In this document: positions 27,827-37,234 of the stretch, piece after piece
How the letters are laid out: each line of letters opens with the position of its first letter
How positions within the stretch are numbered: position 1 is the stretch's first letter
From: an uncultured beta proteobacterium
Lineage (GTDB): Bacteria; Pseudomonadota; Gammaproteobacteria; Burkholderiales; Burkholderiaceae
Direction: 5' to 3'
Length of the DNA: 64,000 nucleotides
NCBI GenBank assembly: GCA_903821995.1
Contig: CAIJNI010000068.1
Span: 1 to 64,000, forward strand
Made by a program: the position numbers and the translations under genes
Notes under the pieces: generated by a model
The model's input: the letters and a program-made list of their open reading frames with translations, nothing else
The model's database searches: none
Told to the model about the DNA's origin: nothing

Positions 27827-29296
27827 TTAATAGGTTCTGTTGGGTGAGGCAAATAAAACGATTTGCTTTGTTAGTTTCTCTTGATCTAGTGGGCGAAGTG
27901 ACCACAAATCTAGCTCGAGTCGCTCTAACAAAGGGTTCAGATAAACATTATCCTTACGTAATTCGAAATGTAAATGGGGGCCTGTGGAACGACCTGTTGA
28001 TCCCACATAGCCAACCTCAAGTCCTCGCCTTACTTCGCTACCCTCTTCTAGCTCAGGATTAAACGCGCTTAAATGGGCGTAGTAAGTTTTGTAATTGCCT
28101 GGGTGTTCGAGGATCACTAAATTTCCAAAGCCAGACATCGGGCCATAGTGAATAATTTTTCCGTTTGCGACTGCATAAATGGGAGTGCCAGGAGGTGCGG
28201 CAAAATCGATTCCTTGATGTCCGCCATAGACAGTATAGGATTGCATCACCACAATATTTTTATTCCCTTTTCTAATGGTTTTTGGCCGGGTAGTCCTCGA
28301 TGCAAATGGACCAACGCCTCTAGAGATTCTTGTGTAGTTAAGGGGATTAGTCCAGAAGTTTTGCTCAAGCTCAGAGCCATATGATGTGAAAAATCCTCCC
28401 GGGATATCATCACGTGCAACCCAAAACGCATCAGCTAAAACAATTTTTTGGCTACTATCTAAAATTTCAACACATACAATCTGTGCCCATTGGTTTTTGT
28501 CGCCACTATCATAGACGACCCTTAAAAAGCTATTGTCTGAGTTGATATTCTTTGGGTAAATCTCTTTAACAATTGAGGCTAGTTCCCAAACTAATTCAGG
28601 AGGAATTTCTGTTTTACCTTTATTGGATTGGAAAATGACATCATTTAAACGCAGGGTTACTTCAAGATACTGACTAAATCCATTTCCTAGCTTTTGAGTC
28701 TCAACGATATAGCTTCCCGTTGTTGGTGACTTCTCTACAGTAATGATTGTCGTATTTTTATCTCTACGGTTGTCACTGAGTATTGAAAAGGATTGAACCT
28801 TGTCGCCGTCACCTAGAGATACTGCATAGGGTAGGCATGCTGTAGAAGAGTTTTTAATAAAATCGGGAACTTGCGTGTCAAAAAAGAAACCAAAGGCATC
28901 ATCTTTAAGAGGGATACGTTTTAAAAAACTCGACATATCATTAGATTTGATTCCGCAACCATATTTAATATTGTTTCGAGCAATGGCTGAGCCAACTGAT
29001 TTGATAATTTCAGGAGTCGGAGTTTGAAGAATGTTCTCTATGGTATTTGGAGTCGGAAGAGGTCCAAAATTATTGAATGAATTTGAATTATCTGACGGTG
29101 CGCGAGAGCCCAATTTAGGAAGATAGTTATTTTTGGGTAAGGGCGCGATTACTTTTTTTGAGACTGAATTTGTGTTCTTTTTAGTTGTATGGAGTGGTTG
29201 CTGGGCAAATGAAGTTTCAGAAAAAATACCTATACAAAGTGTAGAGGTCATTATCAGTGAAAAAATTCGATTTTCAAATATTCTTTTTGACAACAA
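27827..29296 (-). CDS. M23 family metallopeptidase (LytM/peptidoglycan endopeptidase-like)
   Basis: A 489-residue exported protein. The signal peptide ends near SFAQQ (residue 32). The C-terminal third is an M23 zinc peptidase domain: YGGHQGIDFAAPPGTPIYAVANGKI supplies the first zinc ligands (His and Asp), and STGRSTGPHLHFELRKDN supplies the HxH motif. All catalytic residues are present, so an active cell-wall hydrolase is likely. The central ~270 residues match no domain I recognise and include a Cys pair. It is just downstream (3 bp) of the alpha/beta hydrolase gene on the same strand. Confidence 0.9.
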   Translation of the reverse strand: MLSKRIFENRIFSLIMTSTLCIGIFSETSFAQQPLHTTKKNTNSVSKKVIAPLPKNNYLPKLGSRAPSDNSNSFNNFGPLPTPNTIENILQTPTPEIIKSVGSAIARNNIKYGCGIKSNDMSSFLKRIPLKDDAFGFFFDTQVPDFIKNSSTACLPYAVSLGDGDKVQSFSILSDNRRDKNTTIITVEKSPTTGSYIVETQKLGNGFSQYLEVTLRLNDVIFQSNKGKTEIPPELVWELASIVKEIYPKNINSDNSFLRVVYDSGDKNQWAQIVCVEILDSSQKIVLADAFWVARDDIPGGFFTSYGSELEQNFWTNPLNYTRISRGVGPFASRTTRPKTIRKGNKNIVVMQSYTVYGGHQGIDFAAPPGTPIYAVANGKIIHYGPMSGFGNLVILEHPGNYKTYYAHLSAFNPELEEGSEVRRGLEVGYVGSTGRSTGPHLHFELRKDNVYLNPLLERLELDLWSLRPLDQEKLTKQIVLFASPNRTY

Positions 29297-29298
29297 AA

Positions 29299-30216
29299 TT
29301 AATTTAACTTTCCTAAAAAACTCTCTAAATCTTGATTAAATTCAGTCGCCTGATCTACAAATAGGGCATGACCGGAATGTTCATAAATGGTCATTTCTCC
29401 CTGAGGGTGCTTTGCCGCAAATATTAATGCCTGCTCAGAATACCGTGGTGTTATAGCATACCAAATAGGCACGGGGGTAGCATAAATTGTATCTTTGTAG
29501 AATTCCCTAGGGTAAGGTTTGTGTAGGATAGAGAAAGCATTTGATGGTTTGTCGGCAAGCCTTAGGGCTGAATTTTCTACTATCTTCATAAAATCTGCGG
29601 GAGGATCTGACTTAAATATAGCTTTAACAAATCCTTTCGCAAAACTAATGAACTTGGGGGTGGTCATTGGTTTAGAACTTTTGGCTGTGGCTTTAGGTGG
29701 CGTCCCTTCTCCAATCGAGTTGTCGATAAGAACCAAAGATTCCAATCCTTGAGCGCCGAAGCGATTAATGTAATCCAGCGCCTCCATGACCCCGAGTGAC
29801 CATCCAATCAACACAAAGCGCTTGGCCTCTGTATACTGAAGTATCTCCTTAATATCTCTTGCGCGCACAGTAGCTAAATTTTTGCCCGTATAGACATCTG
29901 ATTTTCCTTGGGAGCGAGGGCTAAAAGAGATTACTTTGTAAGATTTAGAAAAGTAGTTCAGTTGCGAATTAAAGATTTCTGCTGGCATGAGCCAACCTGG
30001 AATAAAGAGTAATGTAACTTCACCTTGCCCCCCGGCTAAATAAGAAATCTTAATGCCATCGGAGGTTACAAAAGTTTTTTCTTTGATTTCCTTGGACATG
30101 GACAGTTGATGAGCTAACGAGGTGTTAAAAGATAGTGGCAAAATAGAGAGTACACCCCATATAAAGGGTAACAAAAGGTTCTTATAATTAAAATTCATTA
30201 ATCTATTGTTGCTCAT
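29299..30216 (-). CDS. Exported alpha/beta hydrolase
   Basis: A 305-residue alpha/beta-fold hydrolase with an N-terminal hydrophobic segment (NLLLPFIWGVLSILPLSFNTSLAHQ) that looks like a signal peptide or anchor. Catalytic elements: oxyanion LLFIPGWLMPAE, nucleophile elbow VLIGWSLGVMEAL, and His in IYEHSGHALFVDQATEF. The substrate is unknown. The stop is 2 bp before the M23 peptidase start, indicating one transcript and perhaps a shared envelope function. Confidence 0.86.
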   Translation of the reverse strand: MSNNRLMNFNYKNLLLPFIWGVLSILPLSFNTSLAHQLSMSKEIKEKTFVTSDGIKISYLAGGQGEVTLLFIPGWLMPAEIFNSQLNYFSKSYKVISFSPRSQGKSDVYTGKNLATVRARDIKEILQYTEAKRFVLIGWSLGVMEALDYINRFGAQGLESLVLIDNSIGEGTPPKATAKSSKPMTTPKFISFAKGFVKAIFKSDPPADFMKIVENSALRLADKPSNAFSILHKPYPREFYKDTIYATPVPIWYAITPRYSEQALIFAAKHPQGEMTIYEHSGHALFVDQATEFNQDLESFLGKLN

Positions 30217-30250
30217 TTTACTTTTTCATTCAACTTAGAATTCACCCAAT

Positions 30251-31588
30251 ATGTCTGACGTTAACGCCACCCCTAAAATTACGCCAATAACTAATGAGCC
30301 GGCGCATTCATTAAGAACGATTGATATCACCTCTCTCATTGTCGGGACGATTCTTGGTGCGGGTATCTTTAAGGTGCCCTCCTTAGTCGCTGGCCAATTA
30401 CACAGTGAACCTATGATTTTAATCGCTTGGCTACTAGGAGGGCTAATTTCTTTGGTGGGAGCATTATGCTACGTGGAACTAGCTACTTCATTTCCGAATG
30501 TGGGTGGAGAGTATTTTTTCCTTCAAAAAGCGTATGGTAAAAAAATAGCTTTTTTATATGGTTGGGCAAGGTCGGTGATCATAGTGACGGGTTCTATTGC
30601 ACTTTTGGGAATTACTTTGGGCGACTATATGTCCAAAATATGGCCTCTTGGGCTATATTCCTCAACAGTTTGGGCGATGTTAGTTGTCATTGGATTAAGT
30701 TTATTAAATTGCCTGGGTATAAAAGAAGGAAAGACGGCTCAAAATATATTGACCATTTTTGAAGTGGGTGGTGTGATAGCTATTATCGCAACGGGTTTTA
30801 TGGCTGATTCTGCTCCAAGTATTGTGCAAGTTACGCAAACAACCCCTGAGTTGGGCGCTTTAAGCTTGGCGATGGTGTTTGTCTTGTTGACATATGGCGG
30901 ATGGAATGAGGCTGCTTATATTTCAGCAGAAGCAATAGATCAAAAGAGGGGAATTTTAAAGGGGCTAGTATTAGGTCTAGGTTTAGTAACAATCTTATAT
31001 GTATTAGTTAACCTATCCTATTTTCATGCCTTTGGAGCACAAGGCATGGGGCAATCAAATGCTTTAGCAAGCGATCTCTTCGAACTAGCTTACGGCCACG
31101 GTTCAGCGGTTATTTTTAGCGCTATTGTGGTATTTTCGTGCTTAAACTCAATTAATGCCACAATTATCTTTGGATCAAGAAGCAGCTTTGCGTTGGGTAA
31201 AGATTGGAAAATTTTGAGTTGGATTGCAGAATGGCATGATTCAGGCACTCCAAGAAAGGCGATCCTATTGCAGTGTGTGATTTCATTGCTATTAATTTTT
31301 GGAGCAGCATTTGTTCGTCAGGGGTTTGAGTCTATTGTGGAATTCACAGCACCCGTATTTTGGTTTTTTATTATGTTAGTAGGGTTGTCGTTATTTATTC
31401 TTAGGAAACGTTACCCAAACACGCATCGTCCGTTTAGCATACCGATGTATCCGATTTTGCCCTTAATTTTTACCATGACATCTGGTTGGCTCTTATGGTC
31501 AAGTTTGGCATATTCAGGAATTGGAGCGTTGGTAGGTGTTGGATTTTTAGGATTAGGTGCTATTGCACTATTGTTTGAAAAAAAGTAA
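30251..31588 (+). CDS. APC superfamily amino-acid transporter
   Basis: A 445-residue inner-membrane protein with 12 predicted helices. The unwound TM1 motif DITSLIVGTILGAGIFKVPS (GxGIF) is diagnostic for the amino acid-polyamine-organocation superfamily. Other family features are FPNVGGEYFFLQKAYGKKIAFLYGW and YGGWNEAAYISAEAIDQKRGILKGL. It resembles the LAT/basic-or-neutral amino acid branch; the substrate is not assignable. It is divergent from the hydrolase gene with about 35 bp between starts. Confidence 0.9.
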   Translation: MSDVNATPKITPITNEPAHSLRTIDITSLIVGTILGAGIFKVPSLVAGQLHSEPMILIAWLLGGLISLVGALCYVELATSFPNVGGEYFFLQKAYGKKIAFLYGWARSVIIVTGSIALLGITLGDYMSKIWPLGLYSSTVWAMLVVIGLSLLNCLGIKEGKTAQNILTIFEVGGVIAIIATGFMADSAPSIVQVTQTTPELGALSLAMVFVLLTYGGWNEAAYISAEAIDQKRGILKGLVLGLGLVTILYVLVNLSYFHAFGAQGMGQSNALASDLFELAYGHGSAVIFSAIVVFSCLNSINATIIFGSRSSFALGKDWKILSWIAEWHDSGTPRKAILLQCVISLLLIFGAAFVRQGFESIVEFTAPVFWFFIMLVGLSLFILRKRYPNTHRPFSIPMYPILPLIFTMTSGWLLWSSLAYSGIGALVGVGFLGLGAIALLFEKK

Positions 31589-31670
31589 GTTACTTGTATT
31601 ACAGCGAAATGTCTTAAGTGGTAGAGGCTCTGAATAATAAATTTATAAACTTTAAAAAAAGGAAATTTCT

Positions 31671-31913
31671 ATGAAAACTGCTGTCTTATTCGTTTTTTTA
31701 GCTACATTTGTTAACTCTACATATGCCCAGAATTCTTGTGCAATGGCTGCAACTGAAAAAAAACTTGCGGGTGCGGCTAAAACAAGCTTTTTGAAAAAAT
31801 GTGAAAAAGATGCTCGTGCGGCTTGTGCGAGTGATGAGGTTAGCCAGCGTACAAGTGGTGCGGCTAAAGATGCGCATATTAAAAAATGTGTCAAAGAAGC
31901 TGTTGGAAATTAA
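31671..31913 (+). CDS. Small cysteine-containing exported protein with PsiF-like repeats
   Basis: An 80-residue protein with a signal peptide (MKTAVLFVFLATFVNSTYAQ). The mature part has two copies of a short unit, AGAAKTSFLKKCEKDA and SGAAKDAHIKKCVKEA, resembling the PsiF repeat of the phosphate-starvation-inducible family. Four cysteines follow the cleavage site, enough for two disulfides. AAAGGAAAT lies in front of the ATG. Function unknown. It lies 58 bp upstream of the GltB-like gene on the same strand and may be co-transcribed. Confidence 0.75.
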   Translation: MKTAVLFVFLATFVNSTYAQNSCAMAATEKKLAGAAKTSFLKKCEKDARAACASDEVSQRTSGAAKDAHIKKCVKEAVGN

Positions 31914-31970
31914 TTCGACACAACTGTGTTGAATCATAGATTGAAAAGAAAAATATAAGATGGGTTACTT

Positions 31971-33602
31971 ATGTTAAAAAAAATTTCAACATTGTCTAGG
32001 TACTATATATGGGTGATTTGTGTTGTATTAACAATTGCTTTCTCGCAAGGAGTTATTTCTAACCCTGAGTTACTGAGCTTAAAAATAGTTGTTGGTATTT
32101 TCTTGTTGCTAAGTTTGCTAGGGGTTAGAGACCTTTTGCAGAGTAAGCACGCAATTCTTAAGAACTATCCAGTGATTGGTCATTTACGTTTTTTATTTGA
32201 AACTTTTAGGGTTGAGATTAGACAATATCTTTTAGAGTCTGATACTGAAGAATTACCTTTTTCAAGAAATCAAAGAGCCCTTGTTTATCAGCGATCAAAG
32301 GGGGAATCAGATAAAAGACCTTTAGGTACGATTATCGATGTATACCAACCAGGAACAGAATGGTTGTTACATACAATGAATCCCCAAAAGCACATCAAAC
32401 CAGAAGAGCTTCGGGTTAAAGTGGGCGGCGTTGATTGTTTACAGCCTTATGATATTTCTGCATTTAATATTTCAGCAATGAGCTTTGGAGCATTATCTGC
32501 GAATGCGATTATGGCTTTAAATAAGGGGGCACAAATGGGCGGGTTTGCTCATGATACGGGTGAAGGCTCAGTTTCAGATTACCATCGACGCTATGGCGGT
32601 GATTTAATTTGGGAGCTTGGCTCTGGTTATTTTGGATGTCGAAATGAAGACGGCACTTTCAATGCAGATAAATTCTCTCAAGTTGCTAATGAGCCACAAA
32701 TTAAAATGATTGAAATTAAAATGTCTCAAGGTGCTAAACCGGGCCATGGTGGAGTTTTACCAGCAGCAAAAATAACTCCAGAGATTGCAAAAACGCGTGG
32801 GATTCCGTTAGGTCAGGACTGCGTTTCACCTGCAGGACATTCTGCTTTCAGTTCACCGATTGAATTGTTAGAGTTTGTCCAAAAACTTCGGCAACTCTCT
32901 CATGGTAAGCCTGTTGGTTTTAAATTATGTATTGGCAAGCCAACTGAATGGTTTGCCATTATTAAAGCGATGTTGTCTTCTAAAATTTTGCCTGATTTTA
33001 TTGTGATCGATGGTAGTGAAGGTGGAACTGGCGCTGCACCTGTTGAGTTTGTAGATCATGTGGGAACTCCAATGCAAGACGGATTAAGACTAGTCCATGC
33101 TACTTTAGTTGGAGCGGGACTTCGAGATCAAATTAAGTTAGGGGTAGCTGGTAAAATTATTTCTGCTTTTGATATTGCGCGTGCTTGCTCTATTGGCGCT
33201 GATTGGTGCAATGCTGCTCGAGGCTTTATGTTTGCAGTAGGATGTATTCAGGCGCGTTCTTGTCATACTGATCAATGTCCAACCGGGGTTGCGACTCAAG
33301 ATCTAATGCGGCAAAGTGCTTTAAATCCAGAGGATAAGTCTCATCGTGTATTTCACTATCATCAGAATACTTTAATAGCATTAAGTGAACTTTTGGCAGC
33401 TGCTGGTTATTTACACCCATCAGAACTCACTTCAGATTCTGTGATTCGTCGAGATGAGCATGGTAAAGCAGTGCCTCTGAGTCGAAGTTTACTCACTTTA
33501 AAATCAGGAGAACTGCTCTCTGATAATGCAGATCAACATTTAGACAGGCACTATATGGGACTTGGAGTAACTTGGCAGAATGCATCGCATACGCATTGGT
33601 AA
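31971..33602 (+). CDS. Membrane-anchored FMN-binding glutamate-synthase-like protein
   Basis: A 543-residue protein with two N-terminal hydrophobic segments (about residues 10-27 and 33-52) followed by the FMN/3Fe-4S domain of glutamate synthase. Visible features are SAMSFGALSANAIMALNKGAQMGG, GEGSVSDYHRRYGGDLIWELGSGYFG, GAKPGHGGVLPAAK and DGSEGGTGAAP, plus the 3Fe-4S cysteines Cys425, Cys431 and Cys436 (CIQARSCHTDQC). The glutaminase domain of GltB and the GltD partner are absent, so it cannot be a normal glutamate synthase. Electron donor and substrate are unknown. The TAXI receptor gene begins 18 bp later. Confidence 0.9.
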   Translation: MLKKISTLSRYYIWVICVVLTIAFSQGVISNPELLSLKIVVGIFLLLSLLGVRDLLQSKHAILKNYPVIGHLRFLFETFRVEIRQYLLESDTEELPFSRNQRALVYQRSKGESDKRPLGTIIDVYQPGTEWLLHTMNPQKHIKPEELRVKVGGVDCLQPYDISAFNISAMSFGALSANAIMALNKGAQMGGFAHDTGEGSVSDYHRRYGGDLIWELGSGYFGCRNEDGTFNADKFSQVANEPQIKMIEIKMSQGAKPGHGGVLPAAKITPEIAKTRGIPLGQDCVSPAGHSAFSSPIELLEFVQKLRQLSHGKPVGFKLCIGKPTEWFAIIKAMLSSKILPDFIVIDGSEGGTGAAPVEFVDHVGTPMQDGLRLVHATLVGAGLRDQIKLGVAGKIISAFDIARACSIGADWCNAARGFMFAVGCIQARSCHTDQCPTGVATQDLMRQSALNPEDKSHRVFHYHQNTLIALSELLAAAGYLHPSELTSDSVIRRDEHGKAVPLSRSLLTLKSGELLSDNADQHLDRHYMGLGVTWQNASHTHW

Positions 33603-33620
33603 TATTCATAAGGACTTTTG

Positions 33621-34895
33621 ATGACCCCCAAAAAAGTAATTTTAATTAGTTCTATAGTTTTAGTAGTACTAATCTATGTAGTGCTCCAATATATAGTTCC
33701 TGCCCCACCGAAAAAAATTGTAATTGCAACAGGTGGAAAATCTGGGCAATATTATCGTTTAGGGCAAGATCTCAAATCAAGTATTGAAAAAAATGGAATA
33801 CAGGTTGAGGTATTAGAAACCAAGGGGTCTGTAGAAAATTTAAAGCTATTAAACACAAAAGATGCGCATGTTGATATTGCTTTAGTTCAATCTGGCACTG
33901 CGACAAATAAGGAATTTCCTGAGGTGGAGTCTTTAGCTGGAGTTTTTTACGAACCTCTTTGGGTTGTTTATGACCCAAAATCTTTTTTGGGGCTTGGCAG
34001 ACAACCTGACAAAATATCAGACTTAATTAATAAAAATATATCTATTGGAGCTTTGGGGAGTGGTACCTATCAACTGGTAGAACAAATGTTTTTGCAAGAC
34101 CATGTCTCAGTGGATCGTCCTAACTTTTATGCTTTTAATTACGAAGACTCCTTAAAAAAATTGAAGGATCACTCAGTTGATGCCATATTTTTATCGATTA
34201 ATCATCGTGCTGACATTATGCAGAGAATTTTAAAAGATCCTGAGTTAAAAATCATGTCTTTCACGCAAGCTTATGGATATCCTCCAAGGATACGTGGGAT
34301 TAGTGTGATCCAGATTCATCGGGGAGTTTTGAATATTACGACAGATTCACCTGATAGAGATATTTTATTACCTGCAGCTACTGCAGAAATTGTTGCACTT
34401 AATGATTTACATCCTGCAATTACTTCTTTGATTATCGATGCTGCTGACGATATGCTTTCTGGGGCTGATATCCTAAATCCCGAAAAGACTTTCCCAAGCC
34501 CTAATCATTTGAGCTTTGAGCCAAATGATGATGCTCAAAAATACATGCGTGATGGGCCATCTTTTTTACATCGTTATTTACCCTTTTGGGTTGCCGTTTG
34601 GGCAGATCGATTACTAAGAGTCATCATTCCATTGTTAGCGATTTTGATTCCACTTTTTAATTTCTTGCCAGCCATTATTGTTTACCGCACAAAAGCAAAG
34701 TTTGCTAAGGTGTATAAAGAGTTAAGAGAGATTGAAAAAACTATCAAAGTAGGGGGATTCGATAAGGGGGATATTAATCAAGATCTTGATCGCTTGAGTG
34801 AATTAACAAAGTCACTCAAGGTGCCGCAGTTTAATAGTAAAGATACCTACGATCTCTTGGCGCACATCGATGACGTTAAAAAACGGATTAAATGA
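33621..34895 (+). CDS. TAXI-family TRAP receptor-like protein, membrane tethered
   Basis: The ATG at 33621, preceded by AAGGAC, gives 424 residues. An uncleaved-looking N-terminal helix (VILISSIVLVVLIYVVLQYIV) is followed by a TAXI solute-binding domain (KKIVIATGGKSGQYYRLGQDL, IALVQSGTATNKEFPEVESLAGVFYEPLWVVY, GALGSGTYQLVEQMF). Unlike ordinary TAXI receptors it has a second hydrophobic segment near residues 330-355 and a charged coiled-coil tail (AKVYKELREIEKTIK). No TRAP permease genes are present. Being fixed to the membrane at both ends suggests sensing or complex assembly rather than simple delivery of a ligand, but that is inference. Confidence 0.88.
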   Translation: MTPKKVILISSIVLVVLIYVVLQYIVPAPPKKIVIATGGKSGQYYRLGQDLKSSIEKNGIQVEVLETKGSVENLKLLNTKDAHVDIALVQSGTATNKEFPEVESLAGVFYEPLWVVYDPKSFLGLGRQPDKISDLINKNISIGALGSGTYQLVEQMFLQDHVSVDRPNFYAFNYEDSLKKLKDHSVDAIFLSINHRADIMQRILKDPELKIMSFTQAYGYPPRIRGISVIQIHRGVLNITTDSPDRDILLPAATAEIVALNDLHPAITSLIIDAADDMLSGADILNPEKTFPSPNHLSFEPNDDAQKYMRDGPSFLHRYLPFWVAVWADRLLRVIIPLLAILIPLFNFLPAIIVYRTKAKFAKVYKELREIEKTIKVGGFDKGDINQDLDRLSELTKSLKVPQFNSKDTYDLLAHIDDVKKRIK

Positions 34896-34896
34896 T

Positions 34897-35538
34897 TTAA
34901 CGGATTATAAAAAGGTTGAGAAAACTAAGAGACAGGTTAACGAGTGGTTCGAGCCATAAGCTTCCGAGGACCCCAACAAATGACAAACCAAGCACAATAA
35001 AAAATCCGTAAGGCTCTAATTGAGAAACAAAGCGTGCTGATTGATAAGGAAGCACCCCGACTAAAATCCTACCCCCATCAAGTGGGGGGAGTGGGAAGAG
35101 ATTAAATATAGCGAGAACAATGTTCCAATATATGCCTGCTTTGGCCATCTCCATCACAAAAGGTACATCAGAAAAAAAGGGGAAAAGAGAAAAGATTAAT
35201 GTCCAAATAAAGGCTTGGATAAAATTCGAGCCTGGTCCAGCTAAGGCGACCCAGACCATGTCAGATTTAGGATGATTTAAAGCTGAAAAATTGACTGGTA
35301 CCGGTTTTGCATAGCCAAATAAGAAAGGAGCGCCTGATAACTTCAGGAGTAGCGGAATTAAAATCGTACCAATAGGATCAATGTGCTTTAAAGGATTGAG
35401 GGTCACTCTACCCAAAACAAATGCAGTACGATCGCCAAGGAGTTTGGCTACATATCCATGAGCGGCCTCGTGTAAAGTGATAGCTAAAATCAAAGGTGGC
35501 CCATCGATCAGGATGGTTTCGATTAGGTTTGGATTCAT
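34897..35538 (-). CDS. Site-2 protease family (M50) membrane protein
   Basis: A 213-residue polytopic membrane protein with the zinc-protease motif HEAAH near residue 23 (ITLHEAAHGYVAKLLGD) and the second motif NLFPLPPLDGGRILVG (conserved DG) near 150. These define the small stand-alone M50/rhomboid-like site-2 protease family. Substrates are unknown; larger relatives cut membrane-bound anti-sigma factors. It converges with the TAXI gene with a 1-bp gap. Confidence 0.9.
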   Translation of the reverse strand: MNPNLIETILIDGPPLILAITLHEAAHGYVAKLLGDRTAFVLGRVTLNPLKHIDPIGTILIPLLLKLSGAPFLFGYAKPVPVNFSALNHPKSDMVWVALAGPGSNFIQAFIWTLIFSLFPFFSDVPFVMEMAKAGIYWNIVLAIFNLFPLPPLDGGRILVGVLPYQSARFVSQLEPYGFFIVLGLSFVGVLGSLWLEPLVNLSLSFLNLFIIR

Positions 35539-35572
35539 TTAATGACCTTTGATTAAAGTTATTTCGAGAATA

Positions 35573-36367
35573 TTAGTTCAGTTGGCCAACGGCAAAGCTT
35601 AGCATGCTAATTGAGCTCATTTCTATACCATCAGTGATAAGAGTAATTTTTTCATAATTTTGTTTTAGACCTAACGTATAAATTGCCGGCCAGTAATGTT
35701 CAGGAGTTGGTATCGATAATCTCGCCCCATGATCGGCATCTTTCCAATGCACAAGTGAATCAAGAGTTTCGAGGCGTAACTGTGCTTTAAAGAAGTTATT
35801 AAATTCGATTGCCCAAGGGGCTGGTAAAGCATGATTCCCCCATGTGATTTGTTCTAAGTTATGAACTACGTTACCACTGCTGATGATGAGTATGCCCTCA
35901 TCCCTCAGAGGGATGAGCTTTTCTGCTAAGTCTAGATGATCCTGCTCAGATAAAGTAGCATCTAGACTCATTTGCACGACGGGTATGTCTGCTTGAGGGA
36001 ACATATATTTAAGCACTGACCAAGTCCCGTGATCGAGTCCCCATTCAGATTCTTCTAAAGTAATATGCTGGGTTGTTGAAAAAAGGAGGTCACGCACTCT
36101 TTCTGCTAACGCAATTGAGCCAGGCACTGGGTATTGAATCTGAAATAAGTCTTCAGGAAAACCTCTAAAGTCGTGGATCGTAGGGGGATTTTCCATTGCT
36201 GTGAGCCAAATGCCGCGAGTCACCCAATGGGCGGAGATCGCTAAGATCGCAGTAGGTTGAGTTGGAAGCCTTGCGCTTAATTGCGACCAAACCTCAGTAT
36301 ATTTATTGGGTTCAAGTGCATACATGGGGCTGCCGTGCCCTAAAAAAATAGCAGGCAATCTAGCCAT
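35573..36367 (-). CDS. DODA-type extradiol ring-opening dioxygenase (LigB fold)
   Basis: A class III extradiol dioxygenase of the 4,5-DOPA dioxygenase/YgiD group, 264 residues from the ATG at 36367, which has AGGAG ten bases upstream. Metal-binding and active-site segments are AIFLGHGSPMYAL at the N-terminus, AISAHWVTRG, EWGLDHGTWSVLKYMFP and ISSGNVVHNLEQI. Such proteins cleave catechols in a non-haem metal-dependent way, but the physiological substrate in most bacteria is unclear. It shares its strand and close spacing with the pirin gene upstream, a frequent pairing. Confidence 0.88.
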   Translation of the reverse strand: MARLPAIFLGHGSPMYALEPNKYTEVWSQLSARLPTQPTAILAISAHWVTRGIWLTAMENPPTIHDFRGFPEDLFQIQYPVPGSIALAERVRDLLFSTTQHITLEESEWGLDHGTWSVLKYMFPQADIPVVQMSLDATLSEQDHLDLAEKLIPLRDEGILIISSGNVVHNLEQITWGNHALPAPWAIEFNNFFKAQLRLETLDSLVHWKDADHGARLSIPTPEHYWPAIYTLGLKQNYEKITLITDGIEMSSISMLSFAVGQLN

Positions 36368-36390
36368 CAATATGCTCCTGAGAACTCATT

Positions 36391-37104
36391 TTAGGAGAGT
36401 GCTTTATTGGGTAGATCAAACAGTAAAATTTCAGATCCGACACCATGAGAGAGTTGAACTGAACTTTCTTTTGCAAGCATTAGTGCATCTCCAGCTTCAA
36501 GTATTTCGCCATTAATATGTATTTGTCCGCGAGCAACATGAATATAGGCTAACCGATCTTCTGTGAGGTGATGGGTGCAGTTTTCAGCGCCTTCAAATAG
36601 ACCCGCATATAAACGTGTACTAGAGTGAATTCTGACGGACCCATTCGCGCCGTCGGGAGACGCCACTAATCGTAATTTTCCTCTTTTTTCATCTGCAGGA
36701 AACATGGTTTGTTCATAGCTCGGTGGCACTCCAATTTCATCGGGCTGAATCCAAATTTGTAATAGGTGAGTGGTTTTATCTTTGGAGTGATTAAATTCAC
36801 TATGCATCACGCCTTTACCAGCGCTCATTCTTTGAACTTCATTTGGGTAAATAGCTCTGCCATTTCCCATATTATCTTTATGAGCTAGTTCTCCTTCGAG
36901 GACATAAGTAATAATTTCCATATCACGATGTCCGTGTGTTCCAAAGCCCATTCCGGCCGCAATCCAGTCCTCATTAATCACGCGTAAGGGCCCAAATCCC
37001 ATAAAATTGACGTCATAGTAATCCGCAAAAGAAAAACTATGAAAAGATTTGAGCCAACCATGGTCGCCGCGCCCACGAGATTCGGATAAACGTTTGTAGA
37101 TCAT
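36391..37104 (-). CDS. Pirin family protein
   Basis: A 237-residue bicupin of the pirin/YhhW type. The N-terminal cupin contains the metal-binding residues in FGTHGHRDMEIITYVLEGELAHKDNMG and MSAGKGVMHSEFNHS; the C-terminal cupin is shorter. Some relatives have quercetin 2,3-dioxygenase activity and others act as redox sensors; nothing here distinguishes. It is followed after about 20 bp by the DODA-type dioxygenase gene. Confidence 0.92.
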   Translation of the reverse strand: MIYKRLSESRGRGDHGWLKSFHSFSFADYYDVNFMGFGPLRVINEDWIAAGMGFGTHGHRDMEIITYVLEGELAHKDNMGNGRAIYPNEVQRMSAGKGVMHSEFNHSKDKTTHLLQIWIQPDEIGVPPSYEQTMFPADEKRGKLRLVASPDGANGSVRIHSSTRLYAGLFEGAENCTHHLTEDRLAYIHVARGQIHINGEILEAGDALMLAKESSVQLSHGVGSEILLFDLPNKALS

Positions 37105-37234
37105 ATTTTAACTTTACATTGAAAAGATTAATTGTGCTGAAAAAAGATAAAAGACTATTTTAAAAAAACAAGTCTATAAATTGTACGATGAGGTCAGTTA
37201 CACTTAAAGCTATCTTAAATAGAGGAAATTTTAA

